Under the pieces are notes generated by a model that ran no database searches, had not been told where the DNA came from, and worked only from the letters and a program-made list of their open reading frames with translations. DNA of 64,000 nt. Source: Paracentrotus lividus. Taxonomy: Eukaryota > Echinodermata > Echinoidea > Camarodonta > Echinidae. Positions 36,070 through 48,289 of this stretch are shown here, one piece after another (position 1 is the stretch's first letter; every line of letters begins with the position of its first letter). A program made the translations under genes and the position numbers. The stretch covers positions 85,476 through 149,475 of the forward strand of contig CALNVZ010001744.1 of the NCBI GenBank assembly GCA_940671915.1. Reading direction: 5' to 3'.

Positions 36070-36734
36070 TACTACTGAAAATTTTTTCAAAGTATTAATG
36101 ATCAAACTTGGGTTTGTTTTATTCGACACATCCGGTACTATTAAATACAAACTTGAATGGAGAGGTTTCCTGATGTGTAATGACAAAATGCTCATATCTT
36201 TGTGATTCTTGAACCATATCACATAAAATTTTATCCAGTTGTAAAAAAAAAACGACTTGTAGTTTATGGGTGCAAAGATTTAAACAATATAATTTTGTAA
36301 TCTTAATATTATATCCATCTTAAGTGCCATTAGCATTTTTTTGTGGGACACACTGTATAAATTAGATTGCATTTCCAATAGAAAATACATTACCTTTACA
36401 AGAGATATATACAAACTCATTATAGTTAATTTACAATAGATAATACATTACATTTATAAGAAAATATACACATTTATTTCACGGATTGATGAAATTGGAA
36501 AGAACTTTCTTCATTAATTGTCATAAATTGTTACTTTAAATGTTATTAAATGTTTTAATGACTCAATTATATTAAAAGCTTCAGCGAAAAGAAAAAGAAA
36601 AAAGAGTGGGGCAGAGATAGAGAAGGAAATTAAAAGTTGATAGAAGAAAAAGAATAAGAAGAAAGAAAAAGAAAAAGAACAATGATGAATCCAAGTTCAG
36701 ATAACAATATGAAACACATTTTCCAATATTCTAT

Positions 36735-36843
36735 TATTATTATTATTATTATTTTCAAGGGAAAGCGAATAAAGCTTTCGTCTGATATTAATATTTATTG
36801 AGAGAGAAGGATCGAGTTGGCTATTTTTATTTATTTATTTAAT

Positions 36844-36918
<75 letters not shown>

Positions 36919-36949
36919 TTCATTCATTCATTCATTCCTTCATTCATTT

Positions 36950-36981
<32 letters not shown>

Positions 36982-37035
36982 TCTATTTATTTATTTATTT
37001 ATGTATGTATTTATTTATTTATTTATTTATTTAGT
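36735..37035. repeat. (TTTA)n microsatellite
   Basis: Short ATT repeats at 36,731 are followed by about 200 bp of TTTA units (36,824-37,033), with CATT interruptions at 36,920-36,945. The Ile/Tyr/Leu/Phe frame is a shadow. Confidence 0.92.
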
Positions 37036-38058
37036 TTTAGTAGTGCAATTGATCGGGTGCAATTACATTGTTCCATTTATTATATTGTGGCACATTTCTG
37101 TTGAAAACATTCAAAGGCGCACGCTCATCTAAATTAAGTTAATTACTACCCATCTGCCGAAATAAGTGAGTTTTGAGGCACGATTTGAAGTGTTCGATAC
37201 TGTCAATTTCTCGAAACGAAGAGGGAGGGAGTTCCAAAGGCGTGAAGCAATGGATGGCTGAAAAGGCACGGTTTCCACATGAAAATAAGAAATAATTTCC
37301 ATTAAAAAAAAAACTCACAATTTTATGACACTATTTTTTTTTAATGAGCGATTAAATCAAAATTGAAGAAGAGAAAGGAGTTAGGTCATGTCAAGAGATG
37401 TCTATAGAATTATTGTAACTCTAAATAAGTAAGCCTACCGTGAAGCCCTCACTATATGTGAAATTAAAGATCATATAAGAAATAAGAGAGTTGCGTGGTA
37501 CATTTTGATACAATATTTGAATATGCAAAACAAATTTTCTGGCAAAATTTTCGGATCTCGCTTCCGTTCGCGTGAGCAAACAAAATACAAAACAATGATT
37601 TAAGTGAAATGCTTTTTTCTCAGGTTCCTATATTTAAAGGACTCATCCGGGCTGGAGTTTGAATTATAAGAAAAATAAAGTAAAATCGAAAAAGCACAAC
37701 ACTGAAGATTTCATCAAAATCGGATAAGAAATAGCAAAGTTATGAATTTTCTTAGGTTTTGAATTTAATTTTAAGCACGAAAACAAGAGTTCTTCAACCT
37801 ATTAAAGAGCCAAACTTGATCGCATGCTCAAAGCTCCAAATACTTCTACTTTGCTATTAGTTCATAATATAGCTATAAAATACCTAATTTCATGATCAAA
37901 GATTTACTTCCCCAAAGGACCAATAAAAAACATCGGATTAATCAATATGTGGGAATATGTTCAGCGTTCACAAGTTGCACTTAACGATTTTACTTATTTC
38001 AGTATACAGAACATCAGCAACACATCAATATTGTATGAGGGACAGATTTTCTATAATA

Positions 38059-40415
38059 CACTGAAAACCTAAACGGGTTAGACCGACTAGCTTTAAAGCT
38101 AGTCGTAGTGATGCCCAGACTGACTAGCTTTAAAGCTAGTCGGTACGACGGACTAGTTTCTCTTCAACAATCACCGGTTATTTACGGCACTAGCTATTAA
38201 CTCGATCCGTTCTCTACGGAGCTAGCTTGAAAAGCTAGCTCCGATACAAGTGTAGTCCGTCAAAGACGGACTAGTTTAATGCTCGTCGGTCACGACGGAC
38301 GATAATTTTAAAAGCTCGTCCGTCGTGACCGACTAGTTTGACGGACTAGCCTAAAAGCTAGTCGTAGTGATGCCCCAGACTGACGAGCTTTTGACAGGAC
38401 TAGCTTTTACAGCTAGTCGGTCATGTGTAAAAGCTAGTCCGTCGCGCTCTTGCCGCGATGTTCTTCTGCTGCTGTCTCGAAACTATGTATGACGGACGAG
38501 GTTAAAATGCTTCACCACTGGTCAGAGACGTCAAATCTGAAATATTAGAAGACATAAAGATACGATTAAAAACATGCATTATTTACACAAGACATAGACA
38601 AAAATAAATATAAAAAAATAAAAAATAAACATATAAATAAATTAAACATTTTATTATGATGATATTAAATCAGAAGACAGGAATTAATACAGGAGGCACA
38701 ATTAGTTAACATTATGGGCAATTAACAAATAATGGGGCACGGGGGCCCAGGAGTCGCCGCCATGGCTTGCATCATCATGATATTTTTTGTTGTAGGCCTA
38801 CCTGCTTTTTCTGCATATTTCGCGTATAACCTTAGTCCTTGACGAGTCACTTCCACAGAATCCAAAGGTCGCGCCTCTACATCCTTAATACTTATCATTT
38901 CCTTATCAGCATACAAGTAATCGTAAGAAGAAAGTGGCTCGTGCCTAATATATTATATTTAAATTAGTAATCTACTAATTTCAATTATTCATACATTAAT
39001 GTGACTTGTTACTATACGTTGTAGAATTACACATGCAATTTACAAAATTGAATTTGGCTAAGACATAATTTTTTCGCACGATGGTGATCTTCAAAGCATT
39101 AAATCGTTGACTGTGAAAAACATACGACATAATCTGTGCAACTGGAAACATAACGAGAATTAAAAAAAGCATACTCACAACATTCATGTCATCTAGAAGG
39201 GAGATGGCCATATATAATCAAAATCTATAACGGCTTTACGACGTAGCCGGAACTATACTCCAGATGTGCGTCTGATAGCAACCAGTCTGTTGCATGCTCA
39301 TACAAATGCGCAATTCCACATATCAGATACACATGTAATGAGTGATGTCCTTGTTTCGGCATATGCGCATGATTATTCAAGTCATTAACCACTTTCTATT
39401 CACTGCTGTGTTGCTAACGACCAGTGCATTCCCCAAGACAACAATCTCATAAGAATAGCAACGGTCATTGTGGTTCAACTATTAGTAACGAAGTATTCAT
39501 ATTAGAGGTGTAATTAAAGGCGCGGTCCCACTGGCTCTATTAGGAATGCACTTGCGTAAGTAATTGCGATATTCTGTTTGTTTTGTTTAATTTGGTTTTT
39601 TGTAGAACGGTTGATGAACGAAATTTAAGACTATACACCCAACTCATGCGCAATGTAATCCTCCCGTCAGTGGCACCGGCCTTAAAAGAATGGAACATAA
39701 TATTATTTTCTAAACCTACTCGTGAATGGCAACTTGTCACGATTTATGTAATTATCGGCTATCGTAATGCCTCAGATTGTCACAGCAAAAACTACACCTT
39801 TGTTTGAGAATGTTGATTGATAGATCCAACTTACTTCACTGTTGTTGCTAAGCCAGGAATTCACCAGCATATCTGTAAAGGAAAACATCACCGGCGATAT
39901 CCCTTCGTGAGTTCGACTAATTCAGTAAAACACACTGGTAATTCAATTAGCCTGTAACTGAAGAATGGAGAACAAATTTTGGAATCTACCGGTACTCGTG
40001 AATTGCATACTTGTCATGATAGATGTTATATCTCGTAAGCTTTCAGATTGTCAAGCGAAAACAATCTCTGTTTCAGAATGTATCAACTTGATTATGCTCG
40101 GAAACAGAATAAATAGAGAACTACATTGAAACGACATTGCAACTATTTGTATCAAAAGCTAGTCAGTCATTCTAATGGGTGAACTGTCCTACCCCCCTAC
40201 TTTTTTTTGACCTAGTCGGTCACGTCGATGGACTAGCATCAAGCTTGACGGACGAGCTTTAAAGCTCGTCCGTCAAGTTGAGAGATGTAGATTCAGTTGT
40301 ATGCTAGTCCGTCTTGACGGACTAACATGGCAGACTAGCTTTAAAACTAGTCCGTTTTGACCGACTAGTTTTAAAGCTAGTCGGTCCATTGACGGACGAG
40401 GTTAGGTTTTCAGTG
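38059..40415. mobile_element. CACTA-like non-autonomous element, copy 4
   Basis: It has the family ends, flanked by TA on both sides. The first 100 bp and the last 450 bp match copy 3 closely. Between about 38,160 and 39,950 the match is broken by very frequent 1-3 base indels, including within otherwise conserved words. A TTAA-flanked insertion lies at 39,521-39,692. There is no transposase. Confidence 0.78.
39521..39692. mobile_element. TTAA-flanked MITE nested in CACTA-like copy 4
   Basis: Copy 3 reads GTAATTAAAGAATAGAAC at this site. Here AGGCGCGGTCCCACTGG... to ...CAGTGGCACCGGCC is inserted with TTAA on both sides. The ends are imperfect inverted repeats. It is about 170 bp; a piggyBac- or Kolobok-type origin is possible. 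Confidence 0.65.
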
Positions 40416-40454
40416 TACGCAATATATGAAAAAATGAGATAAATGAAGAGGTCA

Positions 40455-40680
40455 TTTCCAAAAGGTACTACATCCACTTTTGTTACTTCTCCGTAAAATG
40501 CATTTGTTTTCCATATTTTGTACAGGCGTCTATGGAAAAGTGATATTTGAAAGTGCATTTTTTTATAGTTCCTTTCATTTTTTTCTTCAAAGTTTTGTTC
40601 AAAGAAAGGTTCCTACCTGAATAATGGTGTCATATCAATAACTAAATTTCCATCCAAAGTGGATGTAGTACCTTTTGGAA
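40455..40680. mobile_element. MITE-like inverted repeat
   Basis: CCAAAAGGTACTACATCCAC (40,458) is repeated inverted at 40,660-40,678 as GTGGATGTAGTACCTTTTGG. The total is about 225 bp and has no genes. Confidence 0.7.
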
Positions 40681-41213
40681 CTGAGCTCTTTAAATAGGAT
40701 TTCATATAATAAAATACACTAGAAGTAGGGGACTGTGACATCATCAGTTTGCTCATTTGAATGTTCAAATATTCAAATGAGACAATGAGACTATTGCCAA
40801 GAACTGTTTTACAAAAAAAAATCACGACCTAAAAAATGCATAACTTTGTTATTTTCCATCCGATTTTGATGAAATTTTCTGTTTTGCGCTTGATGAATTT
40901 TACTTAATTTTACAAAACTTTTTCATTTTAGCCCGGACTCCTCCTTTAAAGAATATGTTTTATCTGTTCCGAAGCTTTATTCCCTCAATTAGTTTCTGCA
41001 TAATATTTGAAGTAGGTAATTCTAGTTCGAATTTTTGATATCAAATGATCTTTGGAACGCTTTATTCTGTTTGAGTATATCATTAATTCCCCTCCCGTGT
41101 AATTTCCGTGTCCCTGTCGTGACATGAAATCACCGCCCTTGGTATTTATACTCTGGTCAAGAAATGTTTACTGAAAATTTGTCCCAACTTCCTTATTTCA
41201 TATCCGATTTTTC

Positions 41214-41331
41214 AGTGGCGGATCCAGGCCCCTTAATATCAGGCGCGGGAGACGCGCCCCCTATAATTTGAAAACCACTCATTGACTGTACATCTAAAAA
41301 AATTATGAAATCCTGGATCCGCCACTGCATA
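41214..41331. mobile_element. MITE with CAGTGGCGGATCCAGG ends
   Basis: CAGTGGCGGATCCAGG at the left and CCTGGATCCGCCACTG at the right are exact inverted copies. The inside shares CTATAATTTGAAAACCACTC with the copy at 54,304-54,471. About 118 bp. Confidence 0.8.
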
Positions 41332-41586
41332 ATCATTACCATTTATCACCACTGTCATCAGTTGTCAGTCACGAACAGCAACTTCATTCCTTTTTGTTCT
41401 CAGCGCTCATTCCTGCAGTGCTCACCTTTACCGCCAATCATATCAAATTCAATTAAAATGATATGAATAGAAAACTATTAAACAACACTGAAACATGGAT
41501 GTTCCTTCTCTTTTTTTTTTATTTCACAACAACACTCTGTTTTTAGAGGTCCTTTATCAGATTATTATTATTGTGTTGTTTTTTTT

Positions 41587-42942
41587 ATGCCTCCGCCACC
41601 GAAGGTGGTGCCGGAGGCATTATGTTTTCGGGTTGTCCGTCCGTCTGTCCGTCCGTCCGTCCGTCCGTCCGTACGTCCGTCCCGTTTTCGTTCTCGCGAT
41701 AACTTAAGAACCGTTTGACGGATCACTTTCAAACTTGGAATCATCGTATGCATATATGGTAGGGACAATGATCTGATTAGACTTTGGGGTCATTAGGTCA
41801 AAGGTCAAAGGTCACAGAGGTCATTGTATGCATGAAAATGGCTCGTTCTCGCCATAATTTAAAAAACCGTTTGACCGTTCAACTTCAAAACTTGGGTAAT
41901 GTGTGCCTATGGGAGGGGCAATGAACTGATTAGATTTTTAGGGTCATGAGGTCAAAGGTCAAAGGTCACAGATGTCATTGTATACATGAAAATGGTTCGT
42001 CCTCGCAATAACTTAAGAACTGTGTGACGGGTCAACTTCAAACTTGGATCATGTATGCATATGGTAGGGACAATAAACTGATTAGAATTTGGGGTCATGA
42101 GGTCAAAGGTCACAGAGGTCATTGTGTACATGAAAATGGCTCGTCTTCGCGATAACTTAAGAACCGTTGTAGGGATAAACTTCAAACTTGGATCATATTT
42201 ACATATGGGAGGGACAATGAACTTATCAGAATTGGGGTCATGAGGTCAAAGGTCACAGAGGTCATTGTTGTACATGAAAATGGCTTGTTCTCGCAATAAA
42301 CTTAAAAAACCGTTTGACGGATCAATTTCAAACTTGGGTCATATGTGCATATGGGACGGACAATAAACTGATTAGAATTTAGAGTCATGAGGTCAAAGTT
42401 CAAAGGCCACAGAGGACATTGTGTACGTGAAAATGGCTTGTTCTTGCGATAACTTAAGAACAGTTTGATGGATGAACATCAAACTTGGGTCATGTGTGCA
42501 ATATGGTAGGGACAATGAATTTATTATATTTTGAGGTCATGAAATCAAAAGGTCAAGGGTCACAGACGTCATTGTATACATGAAAATGGCACGTTCTTGC
42601 TGCAACTTCTGAACCGTTTATGGATCAACTTCAAACTTGGGTCATGTGGAGGAAAGATGAAGCTGTAGATTTTTTGAGGTCAGGACATCAAAGGTCACTG
42701 GTTATTTATGTAAATGACTCGTTTGTGCAATTTCTGAAGGACCTTTGACAGATCACTTAAACATGTTTATCCTTTTTATACATCAGTAGCCATCCTTCCT
42801 GAGTTGGAAATAATTCTGATGATACAACTTTAATAGATTTGGGGTCAATATCTCAAAGATGTCATGGTATAAATGGATGTAAAATACTCAACATGCGCAT
42901 GCCTTTTTTTTCCCCGATGTGGCAATACGGAGGCATGCCTTC
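41587..42942. mobile_element. Element with CGGAGGCAT ends and ~150-bp tandem repeats
   Basis: TATGCCTCCG at the left and CGGAGGCATGC at the right bound (GTCC)n-like sequence and about seven tandem units of roughly 150 bp. Each unit contains CTCGCGATAACTTAAGAACC, CAAACTTGG, GGGACAATGAACTGATTAGA and GGTCATGAGGTCAAAGGTCA. Units decay toward the right. GGTCAAAGGTCA resembles a nuclear-receptor half-site pair but is part of the repeat. There is no gene. Confidence 0.75.
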
Positions 42943-42959
42943 CGACCGTGCGCGGTCGA

Positions 42960-43925
42960 AGATTCATCTAGTTTCTACATGAATTTAGAAAATTTATTTC
43001 ACAAGGAGTCATAAATTACTGTAGATATACATGACAAACGTAAAATAAACTTCAGGAATTTTACAATGCATATTTTTAAAAGGATACATTTTCCATTCAT
43101 TATAGTGGTTCACAATTATCATATGAAATATTTTATTATTTCTACTACACAGAAACTTAAGCATTTTTTGTTTTAGCGGGACTATCTACATCCAGCCAAA
43201 GAGAAAATGTATGCAAGTTCATTAAAATAATTATAGAGATGATAGTTTATCATAATTGCAGTCATAGGGTCTCAAATATATTTTCAGTTTGAGACATGAA
43301 AATTAATAAGAGAAACGTAGACGTACCAATAAAAAAATCATGTTTTGAAACAAAAATTACTGTCAATGCACATGAGAAATATCGATGAGAAAAGATTTTC
43401 CGATTTCTCAAAAGAAGTAAACAAAAATTGGTCTGAATGATAAAACTACACACATTACGTATGCCACAACGTCGATCATGAGCAAGACTAGACTCGACTG
43501 GAACACCTCCAAATCATGCAAAGTCTACGAGCATGCGCACTGTCTAACTCTAGCAACGAAGGCCTCAAATCAAGTCGCTCCGTGGAATAAAATTAGCCGA
43601 TGTGACGTGTTAGTGGTACGGGGAAAAAAAATCGTTTCCGGGATGTGAAATAGGCATATAAAACGATTATAGCCATTGAGTTGGGGTCTCAATGATATTT
43701 CAATTACTTACGTATAACAGAAAATGATTAAGATTTTTCGCCTCAGAGGTCACAACAGGGTGTAATGTTAACAATGTTAACATGTGACAAAAACGTTTTG
43801 TTGTATGCGTCAATATGAATTAAACTATTTGAACTAGAAAACGATATTTGTGGAATATACTTAGCAAATGTCACCTACTTCTGTTTAAAATCCTGTTTCA
43901 CTGTGCTGTATGTCAAATTTCATGT
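42960..43925. other. Intron, no gene recognised
   Basis: AT-rich sequence ahead of the 39-nt linker exon. It contains the inverted copy (43,490-43,640) of the repeat at 32,786-32,930. Nothing else is recognised. Confidence 0.4.
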
Positions 43926-43931
43926 CTGCAG

Positions 43932-43970
43932 AAAATAAAGGCGAGGAAGAACCGTTGATGAACACAAAAG
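43932..43970 (+). CDS. 39-nt cytoplasmic linker exon
   Basis: A 39-nt exon candidate lies between acceptor TTTCATGTCTGCAG and donor AAAAG/GTACGA, phase 1 to phase 1. It codes for an acidic juxtamembrane linker, ENKGEEEPLMNTKG once joined on both sides. It joins in frame to the first Death-domain exon at 51,936 and, upstream, to the transmembrane exon only if that exon ends at 19,768. Read in the phase left by the 19,793 donor it would hit an immediate stop. Because it is so short, its support rests on splice sites and phase agreement on both sides; an unseen extra exon in the 24-kb intron is the alternative. Confidence 0.45.
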
Positions 43971-44676
43971 GTACGAAGTAATAAATTATTTCAATTCCAT
44001 TCTCATTTTATTTTAACTTTTACAAAACATTACTGATGAGGCAAAATAAAATTGTTCTTATTTTCCAAAAGCCTTGAGTTAAACAACAATGGTCTACATG
44101 TACAATAGCATCGTTCGGGTCTTTAATACCTTTCTTCAATCGAATATTTTCATCAAGAACAGACATAATTATGTGTACGTGTACATATACATAATTAAAT
44201 ATGTCGCGTGAACCATAAACATGATAAATAATGACGAGGAACGGTTCAAGTGAAAGAGCTTTCCTTCAGTCAAAAATATCATACAAGTTTGTTTTTGTTT
44301 TGTTTTTGTTTTTTGTTTTTTCTTTAAAGTATTCCCCAAACTCTGATTAAAGAGATATTAGGAATACTGAAATTAGATTTATTCTTTGTACAAGGCTTTC
44401 GCATGCTGGCAGCACGCTTCGTCGAAGCATACGTCCATAGTCTGACGCTGAATGTCCGTGTCATAATTTATATAGCATGATCTCTTTTTTTTATGGATGT
44501 TTATTCATCCTCTTATCCTGTTGTTGAATTAATCGTTGTCATCTTGCTCTGTAATAAACCAGATTAACCCTTTAAAAGTCATGATACTTGACATTTACAA
44601 CCGATCGGTTTGCCTTTATAAATGGTATGAAACTCAAAAATGATTTTAAAAGTTTATCAACGTTATCATTGCTCTA

Positions 44677-45201
44677 CAGTGCGTCCCAGATAAAAGTATG
44701 CCCAACTTTGAGAGCCTCATATTAAAATTGTATTCCTTATGTGTAATTAATTTTAATTTCATGACAAAGAGCAACTCATATTCTATCTAATGATACCAAA
44801 ATCATACCGATACTGTCATGGATGACTGAACACTCGAGTGTTTAAAAACATTGGTCAAAAGTGATCTGTACCAAGTTGTCTGAGAAGCAGCACTGGCTTT
44901 CTGATCATTCATTGTTTGTTTGAGGTCAGCCTTCCTGAGTCCATTCATTAGGCACAAAGGATTACTTGATCTATTAAAATGCAAGGGCTGCTTTTGCTCA
45001 AACTTGGGACAGGGCACTTTTTACGCTTGTTTTTTAAAACAAACTGCTTTGTTAACCGTCACAGTACAAGTATAAGTTTGGTATCATTGTAAAGAATATT
45101 AGTTGCTCTTCAACATGGCATATATTTCAAGGTCACACAGGCTAGAATATTTTAATATGAGGCTCTCAAAGTTGGGTATACCTTTTTTCTGGGACGCACT
45201 G
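44677..45201. mobile_element. Mariner-type MITE, TA-flanked, well preserved
   Basis: CAGTGCGTCCCAGATAAAAG and the inverted right end are flanked by TA. The terminal inverted repeat runs about 50 bp (CCCAACTTTGAGAGCCTCAT). It is 525 bp, with internal similarity to 2,347-2,901. There is no transposase. Confidence 0.78.
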
Positions 45202-45616
45202 TATATGCAGAACTTTAATATGAGCAATAACAATGTATTTAAAGTTAATAAAGCTCGAAGTCACGTCGCAGAACTTTTCCTTGAGGTTTTTTTTATATTT
45301 TTTATTTATTTATTTTTTTTTTTTTATAGGGAGTTAGTCTTCAATTGAATGTCCCACTGCAACGTACCCCGACCCTTTACTTAAAAAGAATGGTTACTGT
45401 TTACAGCTATATGATTTTTTGTTTGAAAGGAAACGGACTGTTTACTGGTACTTATATAGGACGAACATGAAATATAAATTTCCTTCCTAGTGGGGCCACC
45501 AATCGTCATAATATGGGCTTCGTTTGCAAGTCATGTTAATGCTTGGCAACATCTATAAATATGTTTTACCTGATCACACGAATCAGAAAATATATGTATA
45601 TGTATATATATATATA

Positions 45617-45838
45617 CACTGTAAACATAAATTAGTCATTGGTGCTTATAAATTAGTCAAAACGACTAATTTGTATTAGTCCAGTCTCAGTGACTTAATT
45701 ACCGCAGTCAAGACTAGTTTAGGTAAGTCATTTCGACCAATATAAACAAGTCATTTAACAAATGACTTGTTTATATCGGTCAAAGGACTAATAAATGACT
45801 TGTAGGCCTTTAAATGACTTGTTATTGGTCAATATGAC
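45617..45838. repeat. Inverted-repeat cluster with AAGTCATTT units
   Basis: CACTGTAAACATAAATTAGT starts a stretch with several dyads: TTAGTCAAAACGACTAA and ATAAACAAGTCATTT / AAATGACTTGTTTAT. Further AATGACTTGTTATTGGTC follows. The style recalls the palindromic arrays of the CACTA-like family but the sequence differs. It may be the end of another such element. Confidence 0.5.
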
Positions 45839-45919
45839 AGGCCTATGGCACGTACGCGCACGTAAAACTCACGGTCGATCAAACGATAGACGTAACAGGG
45901 AATCAAACCACAAGTACAC

Positions 45920-47300
45920 ATATCAGGCGCGTATCCAGGATTTCGCACCCCGGGGGGCCCGATGTGAATTTGGCGCCCCGGTGTACTTCTCAAAAATATG
46001 CCCCCCCCCCCCGCTAGGCAAACATAGGCCTACGGCTTAAATGTATGTTGAAGGATTTTGAATAATAATTTTTTGAAGTTTTTTTTTTTTTTTTTTTTTT
46101 TAAATACTTGCCAATGGTGAGTTCATGGAAAAGAATTTCTAGGTATAGTGAGGTATTACCGCTATAGATGAAAATACGAATATTTCTAAATACGAGCGAG
46201 AAGCGCGATCAGATTTTTTTCCCCTCTACTTTACGATCAGAAAGCAAAGAATTCTAAGCAATTAGGGGTATCAATTTTGTTTAGCTCTTCATCAGAATAT
46301 CATATGAACGGGAGCTGTAATTTGTCCATCAAAAACGATTTGAAAGCAAGCCATATAAAATCATGTGAAATTTGTCCATCAAGTAATGTGAAATCAAACA
46401 AATGTATATTGATGGTTACATAATCTGGTTACAAGAAAGAAAAAATAGGCGAGCGCGAAGCGCGATCGAAAATTTTGCTCTATGTAATAGAGACCTGAAG
46501 TCTAGGATCAATTTGGCCTTCATAATTTAAAGACCGTATGTTGCCCAGTAATGTTACATGATTATGAAAGAGAGATGAATATCTATCTATCTAGCTGCTT
46601 ATCTATACTTCTGCTTCCCTCCCTAAGTTTAAGATAAATTTGGCGCCCCTAAGTTTAAGCTCAATTTGGCGCCCCCTAAATGTTAGTTTGAATTGGCGCC
46701 ATACATGTACGATTTAGGTGATTTGATGCCCCCGGGAAAATGCAAAAATAAATGTAACGTGTATTCAAATAAATTCAAATGTTTTGATGGTTAGAATCCC
46801 ATAATGTAAATTTTGGAAAGAGGAAAAACACAGGCGAGCGCGAAGCATGAACGGAAGTTTTGATGTATTCAAATGATTAGAAAACAGGACATTTCATGCG
46901 TTCCTCAGGAACACAATATAATAATTCATTGGGGGAAAAAATGATGCAAGCGCGAAGCGCGAGCGAAAATTTTGCTATCTATATACAGACCCGGATGCAT
47001 GAATTGTGAAATTTTGCTCTATCTATATAGAGACCATATTTTAAAAACCTATTTGTTGCCCCCTTAGTTTCAGGTAAATTCGGCGCCCCTTAGTTTCAGA
47101 TCATTTGGACGCCCTATAAGACTAGTGTAAGCTCAATTTTGCGCCCCTAATTTTAAAATCGATTTGACATCCCCTTAACTTCAATTCAGTGCCCCCATAA
47201 GTTTCAGGTCATCCTGGCGCCCGTACGTGTAAGCTCAGTTTGACGCCGCTAATATGTTGAACATAAATTTGAAATGCAAAAAAAAAAAAAAAAAATAAAT
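45920..47300. repeat. GGCGCCCC and GCGAGCGCGAAGCGCGA repeat block
   Basis: It begins TCAGGCGCGTATCCAGGA. It contains repeated GTTTAAGCTCAATTTGGCGCC (46,630-47,250) and four GCGCGAAGCGCGA motifs (46,192, 46,450, 46,833, 46,950), with long C and T runs. It resembles 12,740-13,985 in reverse. There is no gene. Confidence 0.6.
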
Positions 47301-47319
47301 AAATAATAATAATAATATC

Positions 47320-47990
47320 CGCCAGATTGGCCATTTTCGAGCTTACATGTATGTCTCCACTCCTTCCTGGTTATATTCACTTTTTACCTGTATACTGGGC
47401 CGCATTATTTTGCACTCACATTGATTATTATGTAAACTTGCTAGACTGAGTATTACAATTTAAGAAAAAATCAATTTGATGTTTTTCAATTCATTAATTA
47501 TGCAAATTTATGCACGTTTGCGACCTTACATGCTATAACGTGATCAAATTAGCTCAAGAGTTCATCAAACTTTAGTTTAAAGTTGTGAACCAGTCTATTT
47601 CACATAATTTTAGTGTGCTTAGCCTGATAAGACTACATTGTGGTTCCCAAGCTGACTTTTAAAGTTTTCAACACCTAATTTGCATAAACAGAATGGCCAT
47701 CAAACTGACCATTTTATAGCTTAGGCCTTATGTCTACACTCCTTCCTGGTTGTAATACCACTTTTTAACTTCGTACTGGCCGCATTATTTTGTAGTCACT
47801 TTGATTATTATGTAAACTTGCTCGACCCAGCATAAGAATTTAAGAAAAAATTATCAATTTGATGTTTCAAAACCAATTTATTATTCAAATTAATGCATGT
47901 GTGAGACCTTACATGCTATAACACGGGTAACTTGATCATATTAGCTCAAGAGTTCTTCAACTTTCAGATATCAGATATTCAGATATAATT
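47320..47990 (+). repeat. Two direct copies of a ~340-bp interspersed repeat
   Basis: Copies at 47,320-47,690 and 47,690-47,990 share CTCCACTCCTTCCTGGTT, CCGCATTATTTTG, GATTATTATGTAAACTTGCT and CCTTACATGCTATAAC. A third copy lies inverted at 50,985-51,340. AT repeats follow at 48,028-48,061. Confidence 0.7.
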
Positions 47991-48023
47991 CAGATATCCT
48001 TCCCAACATTTTGAAATCATTGT

Positions 48024-48065
<42 letters not shown>

Positions 48066-48289
48066 TGTATATAATTTAATCTCGACCCTCATTTGATATA
48101 TTTTTATGCAATTTTATATTGTAATTCTTTGTTTTTGCACGTGACTTAAAACGAAATCTATCAAAATGGTCACATAAAGATCAATGAAATATAATTCAAT
48201 GTTTGAACGATGACATTCACCACATTGTACAGGTAGCGATCTCCATGAAGTCCCTATCCAACTCTGTTGGTTATTCCCATCCGTGAGAG

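Larger units (their letters stand above)
33050..36355. mobile_element. Palindromic mariner-type element interrupted by two insertions
   Basis: The left end CATTGTGTCCCACAAAAAATG and the inverted right end (CATTTTTTTGTGGGACACACTG) are each flanked by TA. The left arm 33,050-33,590 pairs with 36,072-36,355 and with 33,840-33,894. Removing the CACTA-like copy 3 (33,897-36,069) and a small MITE (33,187-33,422) with their duplications restores a nearly complete palindrome of about 0.9 kb. The central hairpin TAAAGTGCAACTCATTACC / GGTAATGAGTTGCACTTTA (33,595 and 33,856) is part of it. Confidence 0.72.
37634..40958. mobile_element. TIR element hosting CACTA-like copy 4
   Basis: TTTAAAGGACTCATCCGGGCT at 37,634 and the inverted AGCCCGGACTCCTCCTTTAAA at 40,941-40,961 bracket related inverted flanks (CATCAAAATCGGATAAGAAA / TTTTCCATCCGATTTTGATG). 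CACTA-like copy 4 and a smaller inverted repeat (40,455-40,680) lie within. It is older and non-coding. It could also be two separate inverted repeats. Confidence 0.5.

Noticed and set aside
42100-42110. Nuclear-receptor response elements (GGTCAAAGGTCA) as a regulatory cluster
   Set aside because: The motif is part of the ~150-bp tandem unit and is repeated with it, so there is no evidence for independent regulatory function.
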